A stretch of DNA of 64,000 nt, from positions 1 through 64,000 of the forward strand of contig CALUWI010000011.1 of the NCBI GenBank assembly GCA_944324465.1, written 5' to 3'. The notes below the pieces were generated by a model that was not told the DNA's origin, made no database searches, and saw nothing but the letters and a program-made list of their open reading frames with translations. The number at the start of each line of letters is the position of its first letter. Within the stretch, counting starts at the first letter, position 1. The stretch is from an uncultured Mucispirillum sp. Lineage in GTDB: Bacteria; Chrysiogenota; Deferribacteres; Deferribacterales; Mucispirillaceae. Below, piece after piece: positions 36,276 through 47,580 of this stretch. The translations under genes were made by a program, and so were the position numbers.

Positions 36276-37544
36276 CTATTTACTTGCTAATGCTGATAAT
36301 GCAGCAGTATAACCTGTTGAGCAGGCTACTCCATAACCTGATTTTTCAGTTGGAAAATCATAATCTGCTAAAGTATTTCCTGCAAAAAATACATTATCAT
36401 ATAAAGGACTGCCTTTACTGTCTAAGGCCTGCAGTTTGCTGTTTACTTTCACACCAAATCTTGTAAAAAGATGGCTGCCAAAAACATTTTTATCTGACCT
36501 TTCTTCAACAGAAACTGGTGAATCTATTGGTATATTAAAAATTGTTTCATATACCTTGTCTGGTGTAGATGCAATACCGCCACCTATTATACCACCTGTT
36601 GCAATAATAAACTTATCCGCAGTATATTCTGTTTCTAAAGCACCAGCTATATTATTATGCAGTGCTATTACACTTTTACATTTACCATTTTCTATAACTG
36701 CTCTTTGAACATTACAGTTTTCAATAAATTTCACATTTAATTTTTTAGCTTCATTTATTAAAGCATTTCTCAGCCTGTATCCGCCAACACCTGGTGGAAT
36801 AGATACTGCTTCAACTACAATAAAACCAAGATTTTGCAGTTCTTTAAAGTTTTTAGTATAGTTTACAGTACCGCATATTGGTGGAATAATAACTGCATCA
36901 TAACCAGCAGCAGTTTTTGAAAGCTCACTTTTAAGCCAGTTAAAACCTTCTTCTTTATCAACATAGCGAGCTAAATCAAGGCTGTTAAGCACTCTGTGAG
37001 TTTTACCGAATGGAGATTTTAATAATGCAGAATTTATCTCTGCATCAGCAAATACTTTATACTGTTTAGCCTGTTTCACTGCCAGTGCAGGCTGAGCATC
37101 TTTTAAATATTCAACACCTGCAAAAAGTATTTTTTTAGCTTTTAATATTCTTGAAGCATTATTTGATTCACTGCATATATAAGTAGGCTTTGTTGTTCCT
37201 GCAATAGAAACTGCAGTTTGATTAAGCCCTTCTTCATTCATTTTAATTTCATATCCATTAGATGTAGATATTTCTACAAGACTTGCAAAAGCATTTTTTA
37301 TATTTTCTGCACCTATAATATTATATGGATGCTCTTTGCCAAGCTCTGATAAATGATTAAATGGATTATCTGTAATTTTTTTACCATTAACATATCCTAA
37401 GAAATCAACAGCACCGCTGCCTATTGAAATAACACCAGCACCTTCAGATAATACACTTACAGATGCCCCTGATTTAGCAGCTGTAACAGCAGCCATAAGA
37501 CCTGCCATACCTGCTCCAACAACTAATACATCACTATGCCTCAT
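36276..37544 (-). CDS. glpB: Anaerobic glycerol-3-phosphate dehydrogenase subunit B
   Basis: Second flavin-containing subunit of the GlpABC complex. The start at 37544 is taken because GGAG lies six bases upstream; TTG and ATG codons at 37559 and 37556 are alternatives. The 422 residues (E. coli GlpB has 419) begin with the dinucleotide-binding segment DVLVVGAGMAGLMAAVTAAKSG and end with EKSGYGVACSTGYTAALSA. The start lies within the end of glpA, so translation is coupled. Confidence 0.92.
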   Translation of the reverse strand: MRHSDVLVVGAGMAGLMAAVTAAKSGASVSVLSEGAGVISIGSGAVDFLGYVNGKKITDNPFNHLSELGKEHPYNIIGAENIKNAFASLVEISTSNGYEIKMNEEGLNQTAVSIAGTTKPTYICSESNNASRILKAKKILFAGVEYLKDAQPALAVKQAKQYKVFADAEINSALLKSPFGKTHRVLNSLDLARYVDKEEGFNWLKSELSKTAAGYDAVIIPPICGTVNYTKNFKELQNLGFIVVEAVSIPPGVGGYRLRNALINEAKKLNVKFIENCNVQRAVIENGKCKSVIALHNNIAGALETEYTADKFIIATGGIIGGGIASTPDKVYETIFNIPIDSPVSVEERSDKNVFGSHLFTRFGVKVNSKLQALDSKGSPLYDNVFFAGNTLADYDFPTEKSGYGVACSTGYTAALSALASK

Positions 37545-39138
37545 AACCTTCTCCATCAAAATTAAGTGTAGAAAGATAAATTGCTCTTGTAAGCTCAGCC
37601 TCTCTTAACTGACCGCTCCATAATGCAGGACGAAGTCCATTCCACCTTTCTTGTAAAAAGTTTTTAATATTATCTGAAGGTTTTAGCTTCATTTCTATAT
37701 TTTCATTTTCTAATGCGGCTATTGCTCTTAATGAGCAGAAAGTACCTTGACATGTTCCCATACCAAGCCTTGTTCTAAGCCTTATATCATTTAAGTAATA
37801 TGATGCACTATCTTGAGCTACATATTTGATTTCTGATAATGTTACCATTTCACATTCGCATACAAGCTCATTTTTCTCGTTGCTTTTTTCTATATTATCA
37901 AGCACTTTGTCAAAATCTGCACCAATCCTGTCTGCAACAATATTAACTGCACCTTGTGGAAAATATTTTTTTGCTTTACTTACAGTGCTTTCTGATACAT
38001 CTGGAATAATAGGTTCATCTGCTGTACGGCATTTAGCAGTAACACCAGCCATATTTGCAACTACATCACTTACTTTTTCAGCCATAAGCCTGTATGTAGT
38101 AAGTTTACCGCCAAATATTGAAACAAAACCAGAAAGTCCTTCATCTGTGTGGTTAACAATATTAAAGTTACGGCTTGCAGACCTGCCTGCCCCTTTTGCA
38201 CCATAAAGTGGACGAGTTCCCGCAAAAGCACGAAGTATTCTATAGTCATCTACATGTGGGAAAACTACTCTGCCTATATCTAAAAGTCGTTTTACTTCCT
38301 GACTTGTAGGTGTTTTATCATCTGGAGTATCTGCTTCTGCAGATGTAGTACCTAAAATTGTAACAGAACCATGTGGAACAAAAATATCACCGTCTGAGCT
38401 TTTATGCAGTCTGTTAATTACTCTTGATGTAAACCTGTGATTAAAAACAACCAGTGTTCCTCTATCTGGAGAGATAGGAAGTGGAGCAAGACCAGAAAGA
38501 GCAACCATTTCTCCAGCCCATGAGCCTGAAGCATTTACTATATAATCACAGCCAAACTCAACTATCTCATTTGTAACTTTATTTAAGGCTTTTACACCTT
38601 TAACTTTACCGCTTTCAGTAATTATTTCTACTACTTTATGATATGTATATAATTCACCGCCATATCTTCTTGCACTCATAGCATTCTGCCAAACAAGACG
38701 GAAACCATCTATACAAGAATCTGGCACTCTATAAACTTTAGAAATATCTCTTGAAAGATTTGGTTCTAACTTAAAAGCTTCTTCTAATGAAATCTCCTTA
38801 GTTTTAATACCTGCTGTTTTACATCCTTCCAGCCATTTTGGTGCAAATTCTTTATCATCTTCTGGTGTCTGCACAAAAAAGCCTTCTGTTAATTCAACAC
38901 AATGTTTGCCAATCTTACGAAGAATCATATTTTCTTCAATACATTCCTTTGCTGATTCATTATCATTAACAGCATATCTAGCACCACTGTGCAGCAAACC
39001 ATGGAAACGAGAACTTGTGCCGTATGCTAAGCCGCCCTGCTCAAGCATTATTGCAGGTATACCACGCATACTTAAATCCCGCAGAACACCACTGCCTGTT
39101 GCACCGCCACCTATAATTATAACTGTGGTAGATATCAT
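37534..39138 (-). CDS. glpA: Anaerobic glycerol-3-phosphate dehydrogenase subunit A
   Basis: Catalytic FAD subunit oxidising glycerol 3-phosphate to dihydroxyacetone phosphate. The 534-residue protein has the FAD loop IIGGGATGSGVLRD at the N terminus, RFHGLLHSGARYA near residue 45 and GGKLTTYRLMAE near 350. The C-terminal 130 residues carry a BFD-like [2Fe-2S] domain with CECE near 440 and GTCQGTFC near 480. It is the first gene of the operon glpA-glpB-glpC-unknown permease-glpK. Electrons would go to a fumarate or nitrate respiratory chain. Confidence 0.94.
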   Translation of the reverse strand: MISTTVIIIGGGATGSGVLRDLSMRGIPAIMLEQGGLAYGTSSRFHGLLHSGARYAVNDNESAKECIEENMILRKIGKHCVELTEGFFVQTPEDDKEFAPKWLEGCKTAGIKTKEISLEEAFKLEPNLSRDISKVYRVPDSCIDGFRLVWQNAMSARRYGGELYTYHKVVEIITESGKVKGVKALNKVTNEIVEFGCDYIVNASGSWAGEMVALSGLAPLPISPDRGTLVVFNHRFTSRVINRLHKSSDGDIFVPHGSVTILGTTSAEADTPDDKTPTSQEVKRLLDIGRVVFPHVDDYRILRAFAGTRPLYGAKGAGRSASRNFNIVNHTDEGLSGFVSIFGGKLTTYRLMAEKVSDVVANMAGVTAKCRTADEPIIPDVSESTVSKAKKYFPQGAVNIVADRIGADFDKVLDNIEKSNEKNELVCECEMVTLSEIKYVAQDSASYYLNDIRLRTRLGMGTCQGTFCSLRAIAALENENIEMKLKPSDNIKNFLQERWNGLRPALWSGQLREAELTRAIYLSTLNFDGEGYEA

Positions 39139-39463
39139 AATAGAACCTCACTTACACAATTTTCTAACAGTGTTTATTTTATATTACTTTTTAGAAATAA
39201 GCAAGTATTTTTTATTAAATTATAACACAATTATAATAAAACCACATATTACAGTAAGACACAGAATAACTTATTGTATATAAAGATAATTTTTACAAAC
39301 TAAAGACTATTATTATGCTTTAGATACTTAATTAAAATGATTAACATACACTTTTTATTTATTTTTAAAAAAGGATAAAATTTGTATAAAATAAAACATA
39401 GTTTATATATATAAATAATTATTTTAAAATATTATAACAATTTTTAATAATGTTATATTATAA
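39139..39463. other. Intergenic region between pbpC and glpA
   Basis: 325 bp of very AT-rich DNA. It must hold the leftward promoter of the glp operon, but no convincing -35/-10 pair is seen. An inverted repeat TTTCTAA (39161-39167) and TTAGAAA (39191-39197) could be an operator. At 39433-39457 a weak 7-bp AT hairpin followed by T-rich minus-strand DNA may terminate pbpC. No small gene is apparent. Confidence 0.4.
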
Positions 39464-41788
39464 TTAATTATATAATAGTGTAACTTTAAAATTAACTGAG
39501 GATGACCTGCCTAAATTATCTGTTACTGTTAATTTATGGCTGCCAAGAACAGGTTTCCAGAAAAATGGTGTATTAATATCTGATGAGCCAGCAAACCTGT
39601 TATCTATAAAATAATAAAGAATTTCCGCATCACTGTCAGATGATACAATAAAAGCTATATCTTTTTTATTATCATTATATATACTGTATGTAGACATACT
39701 TACAGGACTTAAAATCTGCGGCGGGTTGCCTGTATTTGCAGTTATGCTGATTTTACAGCCCGGCATAAATTTAGGCGGCTGCTGTTTTTGTATGCCTGAC
39801 TTTTTAAACAGCTTATTTATATCTGACGGCCAGAATTCATATACTTTCATTTCTGTTGTATCTTTATCATAATAGCATGCTCTTAAACCAGTTTTTTTAT
39901 CTATTGGAACAGCTCTAAAAACATCTGTTACTTTAATAGGTGAAATACCTGGAATAAAATATCCTTTTTCAAGATTTGTACAGTACTTATTAGGCAAATC
40001 CCCTGTTGGAGCACATATATCTACTTCCTTAATATTAAGCATTTCATCTGGCTTTTGTTTCTCATATACTACATTTTCATTATACTTTAATGCGGAAGCT
40101 ATATTAAAAAACAGTGTTCCAGCAGAAGTTCTGCCTAAAAATGCAGGGTTTCCTGTACCGTCAAAATTGCCTACCCAGCAAACTAATACATAATCACCAA
40201 GAATTCCTGCTGTCCAGGCATCTTTAAAGGCATAAGATGTTCCTGTTTTCCATGCTATATAATCATTATCAAAAACTGATGAAGGCTTAGGGTTATAGTA
40301 AAGCATATCAACAGTTAAAAATGCAGCCTCTTTTGAAAACATACGGTAACTGTCATCTTCGCATTTTAAATCCTTAAAATAATTTATACATTTTTCTTCG
40401 CCAAGATTTGCAAGTCCTGCATACATTTTTACAACATTTTCCATAGTTACTTCAAAACCGCCTATGGCAAGAGCTGTGCCGTAGTATTCTTCTGGCTGCA
40501 GATTTTCTATACCTGAATAGTATAATAAATCATAAAAAGATGATTTTGGCAGCTTTGTTAAAAGCTCAATAGCAGGAATATTTCTTGAATGAACAAGGGC
40601 ATCCCTTGCAAATAAAGGGCCCATAAAGCCTCTGTCTGAATTTTCAGGCGAATATGCTCCATACTGTTTTGGTGCATCTTTCATCATAGATTTTGGATGT
40701 ATCAGACCTTTTTCAATAGCTAATCCAAAGATAAAAGGCTTTAATGCAGAGCCGGGAGAACGCATTGCCTCTACTCCATTTACCTGCCCAAATATTTCAC
40801 TATTAAAATAATCTGCAGAACCTATATAAGATACTACTTCCATAGTTTTATAATTCAGCAGCATTACAGCCGCATTATTTATACCTTTAGTTTTATTATT
40901 AATAATGTATTCAGATACTGTATTTTCTAAAAGCCTTTGTTTACGCATATCTATTGTAGAATATACACTGCCCCTTATACCACGGCTTAATATATAATCA
41001 GTAAAATGCGGTGCTGCAAAGGGGAGATTTTTTGGATGCCTGACAGATACTTCCATATCTAAAAGTGATGATAATGATGCATCTTCTGGATGATTTTTAA
41101 GCCAAATAGGAAAAATTCGTTTTCTGCTTTCTATACCCTGCTGCATTCCAATTTTACTTGTAGGCACTCTTTTAGAAGGATTTTGCGGTATAACTGCTAA
41201 AGTTATACTTTCAAATAAAGTAATATCTTTAGCATTTACATTAAAATATATTAAAGAGGCAGCTTCTGCCCCTTCTATATTATGACCATAGGGAGCAAGG
41301 TTTAAATATGCTTCTAATATTTCATTTTTATTATGTCTTATTTCTAATATTACAGCATAAAAAATCTGCTTTAATTTTCCAGGAATTGTTTTTGAATTAA
41401 TATTATATTTTAGCCTTGCAAGCTGCATAGTAATAGTAGAAGCACCAAGTGGTCTGCTGTCATTTTTTATAAGAGAAAGAAAGGCTCTAAACAATGCAGC
41501 AGGGTTTACTCCAAAATGATAATAAAACCACCTGTCTTCATATAAAAGCACTGCATCTCGCAATTTAGGCGATATTTCATTAAGCGGCTTATATACCCTG
41601 TATATACCGTCATTAGCTAATGTAAGCCTCATTAAGTTATTATCTTTATCATATATGGCTGTTGAAAAGCTCACATTTTCAAGTATTGGCTTTGCAGTTA
41701 TCTTTAATAAAAGCACTGTAAATATTAATATGGCTGATATTAAGATAACTGCATTAAATAATAAGTTTTTAAATTTATTCTGCTTCAT
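39464..41788 (-). CDS. pbpC: Penicillin-binding protein 1C
   Basis: Bifunctional peptidoglycan glycosyltransferase/transpeptidase-like protein of the inner membrane. The 774-residue protein has one N-terminal membrane segment (residues 9-29), the GT51 motif EDRWFYYHFGVNP (Glu84) and RPLGASTITMQLARL near 115, the transpeptidase SxxK in SPGSALKP near 345, and KTGTSYAFKDAW near 508. A C-terminal beta-rich extension is typical of PBP1C. Its start overlaps the alpha-2-macroglobulin gene by 14 bp; this pairing is the same as E. coli yfhM-pbpC. Confidence 0.92.
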   Translation of the reverse strand: MKQNKFKNLLFNAVILISAILIFTVLLLKITAKPILENVSFSTAIYDKDNNLMRLTLANDGIYRVYKPLNEISPKLRDAVLLYEDRWFYYHFGVNPAALFRAFLSLIKNDSRPLGASTITMQLARLKYNINSKTIPGKLKQIFYAVILEIRHNKNEILEAYLNLAPYGHNIEGAEAASLIYFNVNAKDITLFESITLAVIPQNPSKRVPTSKIGMQQGIESRKRIFPIWLKNHPEDASLSSLLDMEVSVRHPKNLPFAAPHFTDYILSRGIRGSVYSTIDMRKQRLLENTVSEYIINNKTKGINNAAVMLLNYKTMEVVSYIGSADYFNSEIFGQVNGVEAMRSPGSALKPFIFGLAIEKGLIHPKSMMKDAPKQYGAYSPENSDRGFMGPLFARDALVHSRNIPAIELLTKLPKSSFYDLLYYSGIENLQPEEYYGTALAIGGFEVTMENVVKMYAGLANLGEEKCINYFKDLKCEDDSYRMFSKEAAFLTVDMLYYNPKPSSVFDNDYIAWKTGTSYAFKDAWTAGILGDYVLVCWVGNFDGTGNPAFLGRTSAGTLFFNIASALKYNENVVYEKQKPDEMLNIKEVDICAPTGDLPNKYCTNLEKGYFIPGISPIKVTDVFRAVPIDKKTGLRACYYDKDTTEMKVYEFWPSDINKLFKKSGIQKQQPPKFMPGCKISITANTGNPPQILSPVSMSTYSIYNDNKKDIAFIVSSDSDAEILYYFIDNRFAGSSDINTPFFWKPVLGSHKLTVTDNLGRSSSVNFKVTLLYN

Positions 41789-44700
41789 TTATTACAAAAG
41801 TAAATGAATTGCCTGTTGCATTAATATCTCTATTATATAAGCTCTCTGCATAAGCCGGCGGCACTGTAAATGTTCCTGATGATAAAAGTTTTATTTTGTA
41901 AGTTACTGTATTATCATAACCTTTAGGAATATTTAAATATATAATTGCTCTATCTTCCCTAAATTCATGGCTTTCATAAGCTCTTGGTACATTTACTCCA
42001 GATTGAGTTAATATTTCTGTTCCACCTGGCACTAAATCAGTAATTGCAGTTATTGCACTGTTACTTGTCATATTACCTTTCTGTTTAATTCTTAATGATA
42101 CAGTAACTTCATCGCCTTGTTTACCTTGTGTTATTTTATTACCGTTTTTATCATAGAAAGATTTTGTAATCTCTATGCCGTTTGATGTTTGAGCCGGAAT
42201 ATTTTTATCAAAGCCGCTTGTTGTAACATAATAATAGTAACCTAATTTATTTGCTTTATCAAAAGATACATTAATGTTTTTTATATCTTTAGAAAATACA
42301 GCTTTATTTTTATTATTTTCATCAACTGATACACCTTTTCCTTCATCAGCATATAAAGGTGTGCTGTCATTACCTGTGCTTATTCCATAAAGGGCAGCAA
42401 GAGCAAATGCACTTGAGAATGAATTATAATATCCATCATTAATATCCTGCAGAATTTTGTTAACAAACCCGCTTTCTTTTTCAACAAGTTTTGGTGCATG
42501 TCTTCCTGTTAAATATATATATCTTGAAATATTTGTAAGTGAATCATAAAAATCACCATAAAATAAGTATTTAATATATGATGGTTTAGATGACTGTAAA
42601 AGTTCATAACCTTTAGTTTCATTTTTATAAAGAATATATGCTGCACCCATATAGGAAGCTACAAGTGATTGTTCCCAGTCTTTATAGCTTTTCGAGCAGT
42701 ATTCTTCAAGTACATTTAATGCTCTTGAATTTACTGTGCCTGTTCTTGCAAGCAGATATACTGCATAAGCAATATTATCTGCATCATAATGGCTGTATGG
42801 TCTATCAGAAGCTATACTTTTAAGAAATTCCAATGCATTATTATATAAACTTTCAGGCACATTAAAGCCTAACTCTCTTGCATCAATTAAAAGCTGAGTT
42901 GCATATATTGCTGGTAAGTTATAAACATAATTTCCACCGCTCCAGTATGTAAACCCACTTACACCTTTTTGGCGTTTAGTAAGCTCACGAATATATGCAT
43001 TAAATACATCCTGCACTTCTTTTGTATTAATAGTGTCATTTGTAGCGGCAAATATTACTACTGGATATATTTTACTTGTAATCTGCTCTGTACAGCCATA
43101 AGGATAGTTTTGCAGATAATTACCTATTCCAGATACTGCCGTTAATGGATTAGAAGATACTGCCACTTCTCTTTTAACAGCAAAGTCATACATATCTCTA
43201 TTATTAACTTTAATAGATGATTTATTTCCAGTAAACGAGCCTATTTGAATATTAGTTCTGTATGGTACAGCAGGTCTTACAGATGATGTTACTTTTGCTT
43301 TTATTATATCTTTAATATCAGCAGCTTTTGCTTCTAATACAACTTCTGCACTGCCTAACTCATCAAGTACTTCCACATCAAATAAAACAAGAGCTTCACC
43401 GCCATTTTTAATGGATACAGTTTTTGTAGTTTCCCCTTTAATTGATAAATGTTTTGATGGTTTTGCAGTTACTGTAATTGTTGCATTATCTTTACCTTCT
43501 ATTAAGTTTGTAATACCTACTGATAATTTAAATTTATCACCTGATACTGCTGCATAAGGCATATTAGGTGTCATAATTATTGGAGCTCGTGAAATAAAAG
43601 CTGTTTCTGTACTGCCTACAGCTTCATCAGATACTGCTACAGCCATAATTTTCATAGAGCCGTTAAAATGTTCTGGTATTTGAATAGTTTCAGTTTTCTT
43701 TTCACCTTTCTTTACATCTATAATATGTGACCAGTGGGCAACAGGTTTTTCCACAACTCTTGCAAAAGGGTTAAGTTTTCTTGCAACCATATCTGCCATA
43801 ACAGCATTTTCACCGCCACCAATACCAGAAAGTTCGCTTAATATTTTATAATCTGGCAGAATTAAGTCCGCTGTCTGTTTAGTAGTTACTAATAAAGCAA
43901 TTTTCTGCATAAAGAAATCAAGTGGGTTAGGAAGTTTATAACCTGCCACCTGCAGTATACCTTCATCTACTCCATATACTATAATTTTTCCTGATTTATC
44001 TGCAGAATATTCCACATCTACACTGCTGCCAGGAAGCACAACTTCTGGAGTTTTAAGGTTAATATTTATTTTATATTTTGATTTATCAATACTAAATGGT
44101 GCTACAGCATAACTTAATGGTTTTGAATAAATATCTTTAGATGCAATATCTCTTACAAATGCTACGTTTATATAACCATTGCCTTTTAATTCTTCTGGCA
44201 CTTTGATTGTTTCTATTATAGTATTTGTATCTGCTTTAAACCATTTATATGCATATACTTTTTCTTTTTCAATAGTAATTAAGCCATAACCAGAATAAGG
44301 GGCTGTAATATTCATTTTTATTGTATCGCCTGCTTTATATTCAGCTTTATCAAGTTTTAAAGCAAGCTCTGCTTCTTTTGCAAGTGATGTATCTATAGTT
44401 TCACTGCCTGAAACAAAATATTCTACTTTCCCTATAACTGTATTATCTTTATCTACTATTTCATATACCATATCACCATTAACAGATGTAGGAAGTAATA
44501 TATTTGAGCCTTTATCACTTATAGATATTGGCCCGCTGTTTACAACATTATATCTTTTAATTGTGCTGTATCTGTATCTGCCGCTGTAATCTTTAATATA
44601 CTGGTTAACATAAGTTATTCTTGACAGTCTGTATTTTAAGTTATCAAGAGCAATTTTATTAAGGTTGCTGTCTACTGCTATAAAGTTAACATTAGCACTT

Positions 44701-47558
44701 TCATTTAAATCTAAATAATAAAGATAGCTGTCAGTATAGTACCCTACTAAATAATCAGCTGGAGAAACTTTTATACTTTTATAACCAGTAACACCATCAC
44801 CACTGCCTTTTTCAAATACTTCACCGCTAAATTCAAGAAGGTATGTACCTTTTACAAAATCATTAAATAAATTTGATAAATTATATTCAGTATATCCATT
44901 ATTATCAGTCTGTTTTTCATTAAGTTCTGGTTTATATGGTTTACGAATATAGCTGCCGTTTTCTACATAAGGGTCTGTAAATCTGTAACCTTTATATTCT
45001 GGAAAATAATAAGCAGATGGTGTAAATGTAACATCAGCTTTTACACGCCTTTGTGCAGCAGGTGTGCCAAACATATTATCAGCTTTTATTTTTGCAGTAA
45101 TGTTATCAGTTTTAATCCAGCCTTTTACATTTTTATTATTAAATGACACATCAACACGAATAGTATCAGTATCAAATTCTTTTAACTCAAAGGATACACT
45201 GCCAAGAGATACATCTTTATCGCCACTATTATTTAAAAGATAAATTATTGCTGTATAATAACCTGTTGTAAAATAGCTTTGTGTTTCAACATCTAAATCT
45301 AAAAAGCCTGAGTTATCAAGAGAATATTTTTCACTTAAAACAACTTCATTTTTTGGAGATTTTACAGTTATCTCAACAGGAATACCTGATAAATCTTTTT
45401 TCCAGCCTGCATCTTTTATAATAGAAGCGATATGAACAGTTTCACCAGGTCTGTATATACCCCTGTCTGTAAACATCATTGCTTTTAACGAATCTGCACT
45501 GCTGAGATATTCACCGCCAATATCAAATTTAGAATATTCAATATTTCTTTGATATGTAAGCGGAATATATGTAAAATCATCATCTTTTTTAGCAGTTACA
45601 GCAATAGGTATATTTCTATCATCTTCATCTTCAGATATTTCATATTTAAAATGACCATTACCGTCTGTCTGACCAGAAATAATCGAAAGTCCATTTTTTG
45701 CTATTACTTCAACTTTTGCATTTTTTACAGGCTCGCCTTTTGATATGGAAGCAACAAAAACATCTACCTGATTATTTTTGTTTTCTTTTGCTATCATATA
45801 CATATCAGTAACAAGTATAAACCTTGATGTTTCTATATAATTACTGGAACTATTACCGTAATATTCATCTTCATATTCATCATAATAATAATCCTCATCG
45901 TAATATATATTTTTATAAATTCTTTTACCAGATGCATCTAAACCGTCCGCTTTCACATAATAGAGACCAGGTTTTGCACCAAGATATTCTTCTAAATTCA
46001 TAGTAGCATAGCTTGGCATAACTCTGTCATTTGAAGCAAGTGGAAGTTTTGCTTTTTTATATTCAGCAAAGTTTGATGTATCCATTGTATATCTATCTTT
46101 AAATGTAACATCACCTAAACCAGAACTGTTTGTAAAATTAATTATATGCTGCACCTGTTCTGGAAGTATTCTGCCCACTTCTACATTTAATGCATTTAAG
46201 CCTCTTGTTTCAAATGTAACCATTTTCTGACTTTTAAGAGAAAGCAGAGAGCCCTGCTGCATAATACTTACTGTCTGCGGAAGTCTGCGTAATGTTATCC
46301 TTTCTTTATATTCATTATTAAATGATTTTCCTGATACTGAATTAAGGGTGTTTTTAATAACAAAATAAAAGCTTTTTTCTTCATCATACTTTTTATCATC
46401 ATATGCATCTACATAAAAGGAAAGAACTGTATCAGCATTATTTCCTGTATAGATTGGTGTCATAGTTACTCTGCTTTTTACATCATCATTTGAATATAAA
46501 AATGCCTCTACTTCATCATGATTATAAAAAAGACCACTTTGCTGCACCATATCAGACATATTTACTGGCAGAGAAAATGTTACTGTAAGCACATTTCTTG
46601 GGTTTCCTTTTTCATCATTTGTAATAAAAGCCCTTACATCATCTACAAAGAAGGATTTTTTCTCAAGGATTTTATTTATCACATAAGAATGAGATATTTC
46701 ATATTCCAGTTTTCTGCTGCCGTCAGCACTTGAAATTTTTGGAAGTGTAAAATTTAAAACAATATCATTATCTGTAAACATTTTAAATTTAGATGACTTA
46801 ATAACAGCACCATAACCATTTTTATCAAATGTTACTTTAAATGGTATTTCCTGCCCTGCTAATGTTAACTTAGCCTCTTTTTTAAACTGTTTTTGGTCAA
46901 ATAAATAATTAAAAAGAATATGCAGAGAGTATTCTCTTTCTTCATTATCAAAATCATTATTAATATATTCTGAATTTATTTTAAATGTAAAAGGGTCAGT
47001 TTTAAAAGAAAATTTATTATTAGAAAGTATATAATAATCATTAAAAACTGTTTTATCAATAGTTACAGTGTATTTTGTATCTGCAGTCCATTCCTGCTGT
47101 GGAGTAAAAAGTAAAGATTTATTATTTTTTAATGTCCATTTACCTTTTATTTTTGGCTCTATTTGTATATATTTTTCTATATTTTCTGCCATACTCTCTT
47201 TAAATGCAGGATTTGCAGAATCAGAAGAAAATACAATTTTTACCATAGAGGATGGTAATGAAATATTACTGTTTGATGGTTTTTCAACATTGTATGTTAA
47301 TAATGTTTTATTTTTTACTGCTGTTTCTTTACTGTTTTTTACAGCACCACTTTTTGTAATATCAACCTGCTGATTAGGGTTATTAGACATTTTAGATGTC
47401 TTTTCATTCTGGCTATCATCCTGCTGTTTACTTTCAGACTGCTGTGCAGTATTTACTGTTTCCAAAGATGCACCATTTTGCTCATCACTATTTTTACATG
47501 CAGATAATGCAAAAATAACTACTAATGTTAAAAATAAACTTAACAATAATTTTTTCAT
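41775..47558 (-). CDS. Bacterial alpha-2-macroglobulin lipoprotein
   Basis: 1,927 residues, larger than E. coli YfhM (1,653). The N terminus is a lipoprotein signal ending in LSAC (Cys21), followed by a Gln/Ser/Asn-rich linker and many macroglobulin-type beta domains. A DEDYYYDEYEDEYYG acidic-tyrosine segment occurs near residue 565. The thioester motif PYGCTEQ (CTEQ, near residue 1,487) is intact, so covalent trapping of proteases is expected; a bait region should lie before it. It acts in the periplasm together with PBP1C, thought to repair peptidoglycan after envelope breach. It begins 22 nt after the chemoreceptor stop. Confidence 0.9.
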   Translation of the reverse strand: MKKLLLSLFLTLVVIFALSACKNSDEQNGASLETVNTAQQSESKQQDDSQNEKTSKMSNNPNQQVDITKSGAVKNSKETAVKNKTLLTYNVEKPSNSNISLPSSMVKIVFSSDSANPAFKESMAENIEKYIQIEPKIKGKWTLKNNKSLLFTPQQEWTADTKYTVTIDKTVFNDYYILSNNKFSFKTDPFTFKINSEYINNDFDNEEREYSLHILFNYLFDQKQFKKEAKLTLAGQEIPFKVTFDKNGYGAVIKSSKFKMFTDNDIVLNFTLPKISSADGSRKLEYEISHSYVINKILEKKSFFVDDVRAFITNDEKGNPRNVLTVTFSLPVNMSDMVQQSGLFYNHDEVEAFLYSNDDVKSRVTMTPIYTGNNADTVLSFYVDAYDDKKYDEEKSFYFVIKNTLNSVSGKSFNNEYKERITLRRLPQTVSIMQQGSLLSLKSQKMVTFETRGLNALNVEVGRILPEQVQHIINFTNSSGLGDVTFKDRYTMDTSNFAEYKKAKLPLASNDRVMPSYATMNLEEYLGAKPGLYYVKADGLDASGKRIYKNIYYDEDYYYDEYEDEYYGNSSSNYIETSRFILVTDMYMIAKENKNNQVDVFVASISKGEPVKNAKVEVIAKNGLSIISGQTDGNGHFKYEISEDEDDRNIPIAVTAKKDDDFTYIPLTYQRNIEYSKFDIGGEYLSSADSLKAMMFTDRGIYRPGETVHIASIIKDAGWKKDLSGIPVEITVKSPKNEVVLSEKYSLDNSGFLDLDVETQSYFTTGYYTAIIYLLNNSGDKDVSLGSVSFELKEFDTDTIRVDVSFNNKNVKGWIKTDNITAKIKADNMFGTPAAQRRVKADVTFTPSAYYFPEYKGYRFTDPYVENGSYIRKPYKPELNEKQTDNNGYTEYNLSNLFNDFVKGTYLLEFSGEVFEKGSGDGVTGYKSIKVSPADYLVGYYTDSYLYYLDLNESANVNFIAVDSNLNKIALDNLKYRLSRITYVNQYIKDYSGRYRYSTIKRYNVVNSGPISISDKGSNILLPTSVNGDMVYEIVDKDNTVIGKVEYFVSGSETIDTSLAKEAELALKLDKAEYKAGDTIKMNITAPYSGYGLITIEKEKVYAYKWFKADTNTIIETIKVPEELKGNGYINVAFVRDIASKDIYSKPLSYAVAPFSIDKSKYKININLKTPEVVLPGSSVDVEYSADKSGKIIVYGVDEGILQVAGYKLPNPLDFFMQKIALLVTTKQTADLILPDYKILSELSGIGGGENAVMADMVARKLNPFARVVEKPVAHWSHIIDVKKGEKKTETIQIPEHFNGSMKIMAVAVSDEAVGSTETAFISRAPIIMTPNMPYAAVSGDKFKLSVGITNLIEGKDNATITVTAKPSKHLSIKGETTKTVSIKNGGEALVLFDVEVLDELGSAEVVLEAKAADIKDIIKAKVTSSVRPAVPYRTNIQIGSFTGNKSSIKVNNRDMYDFAVKREVAVSSNPLTAVSGIGNYLQNYPYGCTEQITSKIYPVVIFAATNDTINTKEVQDVFNAYIRELTKRQKGVSGFTYWSGGNYVYNLPAIYATQLLIDARELGFNVPESLYNNALEFLKSIASDRPYSHYDADNIAYAVYLLARTGTVNSRALNVLEEYCSKSYKDWEQSLVASYMGAAYILYKNETKGYELLQSSKPSYIKYLFYGDFYDSLTNISRYIYLTGRHAPKLVEKESGFVNKILQDINDGYYNSFSSAFALAALYGISTGNDSTPLYADEGKGVSVDENNKNKAVFSKDIKNINVSFDKANKLGYYYYVTTSGFDKNIPAQTSNGIEITKSFYDKNGNKITQGKQGDEVTVSLRIKQKGNMTSNSAITAITDLVPGGTEILTQSGVNVPRAYESHEFREDRAIIYLNIPKGYDNTVTYKIKLLSSGTFTVPPAYAESLYNRDINATGNSFTFVINEAE

Positions 47559-47580
47559 ACTTACCTCATTATATTATATA